DNA of 7,043 nt. Source: Nitrospira sp. Its GTDB lineage: Bacteria; Nitrospirota; Nitrospiria; Nitrospirales; Nitrospiraceae. Of the stretch, positions 5,454-7,043 are shown one piece after another (the stretch's first letter is position 1; each line of letters opens with the position of its first letter). Below the pieces are notes generated by a model that did not search any database, had not been told where the DNA came from, and saw nothing but the letters and a program-made list of their open reading frames with translations. The DNA is taken from assembly GCA_005116795.1 (NCBI GenBank), contig SWDL01000219.1:1-7043 (forward strand), read 5' to 3'. Made by a program: the position numbers and the translations under genes.

Positions 5454-7043
5454 ATGAAACACGAATCCGATCACCCACCCGCTGTGCCGGCTCTCCATGG
5501 GTTTTCGCCGGGCTTCGCCGTGCTGGGGCTGGAAGCCTCTCTGCTCACGACGCTCGACACGTTGGGCTACGAAGAGCCGACGCCGATTCAGCGGGAGGCC
5601 ATCCCGCCGCTTCTAGCCGGGCGCGATCTACTGGGCCAGGCGGCGACTGGAACGGGCAAGACGGCTGCCTTTGCGTTGCCGCTGCTCCAGCGCATTGCGC
5701 AGGGGGTGACGCATCGCCCCGCCGCGCTCATCCTCGTGCCGACGCGCGAATTGGCGATCCAGGTCGGCGAGGCGGTTCAGCGCTATGGCAAGGAACTGCG
5801 TCTCTCGGTGCTGGCCGTCTATGGTGGTCAGGCCATTGGCCCGCAGCTGCATGCGCTGAAACGCGGCGTTGATGTCGTCGTCGCCACGCCGGGCCGGGCG
5901 CTGGACCATCTTCGACGCCATACGCTGCAGCTCAAGCATCTGCAGATCGTGGTGCTGGATGAAGCGGATGAAATGCTCGACATGGGGTTTGCGGACGATC
6001 TGGACGCGATCCTGACCGGAACGCCCAAGACCAAGCAGACCGCCTTATTTTCTGCGACGATGCCGCCACGGATTCGCTCAATCGCCCACCGGCATCTCAA
6101 GAACCCGGTCGAGATCAAGATTGCCAAGGAGCCGGTCAAAGCCGGAGCGGCTCCGCGGGTGCAACAAACGGCCTATGCGGTCCTCCGACCGCACAAGGTG
6201 GCCGCGCTGGTGCGCGTGCTGGACATGGCGGCGCCGAAGTCGGCCCTGGTCTTCTGCCGCACGCGGCTGGAGGTGGACGAGCTGACCGCCGGGCTCACGG
6301 CCCGCGGGTATCGGGCCGAAGCGATCCATGGCGGCATGAGCCAGGGCCAGCGCGATCGGGTCATGCAGGCCTTTCGGTCCGGACAGACGGAACTCCTGGT
6401 GGCGACCGACGTGGCGGCGCGGGGGCTGGACATTCCCAGCGTGTCGCATGTGGTGAATTTCGATCTGCCGTCCGCGCCGGAAATCTATGTCCATCGCATC
6501 GGGCGGACCGGGCGAGCCGGGCGCGAGGGCGCGGCGATCACGATCGTGGAACCTCGCGAACAACGGTTGCTGCGCAATATCGAGCAACTGACCAAAGCCC
6601 ACATCGTCATGACTCCGGTGCCGACGGTGGCCGATCTTCGGGCGAAGCGACTGGAGCGAACCAAGGCATCGATTCAAGCGGCGCTGGCGGAAGGTGACCT
6701 GGACCAGTTCAAGGCTGTCGTGACCTCGCTCGCCGGGCAGGGTGACCCCGTGGCGGTGGCGGCGGCGGCGGTGAAGCTGGCTCATTGCGCCCAGGGTGGC
6801 GAGCGGGAAGAGCCAGACATACCGGCCATCCCGAGCAGACCGTCGGAGTCGCCGCGGATGGGGCGACGTCCCCCGTGGGAGACGGGTGGACCGTCGCGCA
6901 GCGCAAGGCCGGGGGAAGGGCAGCGGCGCGCGCTCGACAGGCCTGGTCCTCCAGGTCGGCCGGCGAACATGGCGCGCGTGTACATTGGGGCAGGCCGGGC
7001 CGCCGGGATCCGGCCAGGCGATCTTGTCGGCGCCATTGCCAAC
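5454..7043 (+). CDS. DEAD-box ATP-dependent RNA helicase with DbpA-type C-terminal domain, partial
   Basis: 530 codons are visible and the gene runs off the right edge. It unwinds RNA duplexes using ATP, probably in ribosome assembly or cold-related RNA remodelling. The helicase motifs appear in order: Q motif PTPIQ (Q46), motif I AATGTGKT (63-70), Ia PTREL (96-100), GG (124-125), Ib TPGR (145-148), motif II DEAD (169-172), motif III SAT (200-202), motif V ATDVAARGLD (317-326) and motif VI HRIGRTGRAGR (347-357). After a helical region to about 440, a Pro/Arg/Gly/Ser-rich linker (about 447-505) leads to MARVYIGAGRAAGIRPGDLV (506-525), the opening strand of the DbpA RNA-binding domain found in DbpA and CsdA/DeaD-like enzymes. 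Which of these it is cannot be decided without the missing end. ATG 5454 is the only reasonable start; its ribosome site is weak (GAAGA, 5443-5447 region, or AAAGG 13 bases away). The 138-base gap from the small upstream gene suggests its own promoter, though I see no clear one. Confidence 0.96.
   Translation, partial: MKHESDHPPAVPALHGFSPGFAVLGLEASLLTTLDTLGYEEPTPIQREAIPPLLAGRDLLGQAATGTGKTAAFALPLLQRIAQGVTHRPAALILVPTRELAIQVGEAVQRYGKELRLSVLAVYGGQAIGPQLHALKRGVDVVVATPGRALDHLRRHTLQLKHLQIVVLDEADEMLDMGFADDLDAILTGTPKTKQTALFSATMPPRIRSIAHRHLKNPVEIKIAKEPVKAGAAPRVQQTAYAVLRPHKVAALVRVLDMAAPKSALVFCRTRLEVDELTAGLTARGYRAEAIHGGMSQGQRDRVMQAFRSGQTELLVATDVAARGLDIPSVSHVVNFDLPSAPEIYVHRIGRTGRAGREGAAITIVEPREQRLLRNIEQLTKAHIVMTPVPTVADLRAKRLERTKASIQAALAEGDLDQFKAVVTSLAGQGDPVAVAAAAVKLAHCAQGGEREEPDIPAIPSRPSESPRMGRRPPWETGGPSRSARPGEGQRRALDRPGPPGRPANMARVYIGAGRAAGIRPGDLVGAIAN

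Noticed and set aside
6078..6785. 235-codon open frame opposite the helicase
   Set aside because: It lies against well-conserved helicase motifs V and VI and its Arg/His-rich translation looks like a shadow.

Overview
The window is GC-rich bacterial chromosome with tightly packed, high-GC3 genes. The gene mix (a secreted TIGR03790-type protein, a stand-alone class I glutamine amidotransferase, an aldehyde dehydrogenase, and a DEAD-box helicase with a DbpA-type RNA-binding tail) would fit a Nitrospirota, acidobacterial or deltaproteobacterial-like genome. Nitrospira is my best guess. That is inference from gene content and composition; there is no rRNA or marker gene here to settle it.

Layout. 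Positions 1-1381 (minus) hold most of a secreted TIGR03790-family protein whose C-terminus runs off the left edge. After a 191-base spacer, 1573-2340 (minus) encodes a class I SAM-dependent methyltransferase with two cysteine pairs. About 165 bases of divergent intergenic DNA lead to the plus-strand genes: a class I glutamine amidotransferase (2505-3188), a roughly 280-base leader region, an aldehyde dehydrogenase (3471-4973), a small unrecognised gene that appears broken by a +1 frameshift (5012-5315), and a DEAD-box RNA helicase (5454 to the right edge) that is cut within its C-terminal DbpA-like domain.

How they work together. I see no single pathway joining these genes. The two minus-strand genes could share a transcript, and the small frameshifted gene may be coupled to the aldehyde dehydrogenase, but the rest looks like ordinary housekeeping and accessory metabolism side by side. 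There are no tRNAs, rRNAs, transposases, CRISPR arrays or phage genes. The most unusual stretch is the leader of the aldehyde dehydrogenase. It carries mutually exclusive small hairpins, a seven-codon reading frame with a near-perfect Shine-Dalgarno sequence that ends at a TGA in the frame of the enzyme, and a possible hairpin over the enzyme's own ribosome-binding site. I found no convincing previously undescribed multi-gene system; the findings are modest and marked as such.
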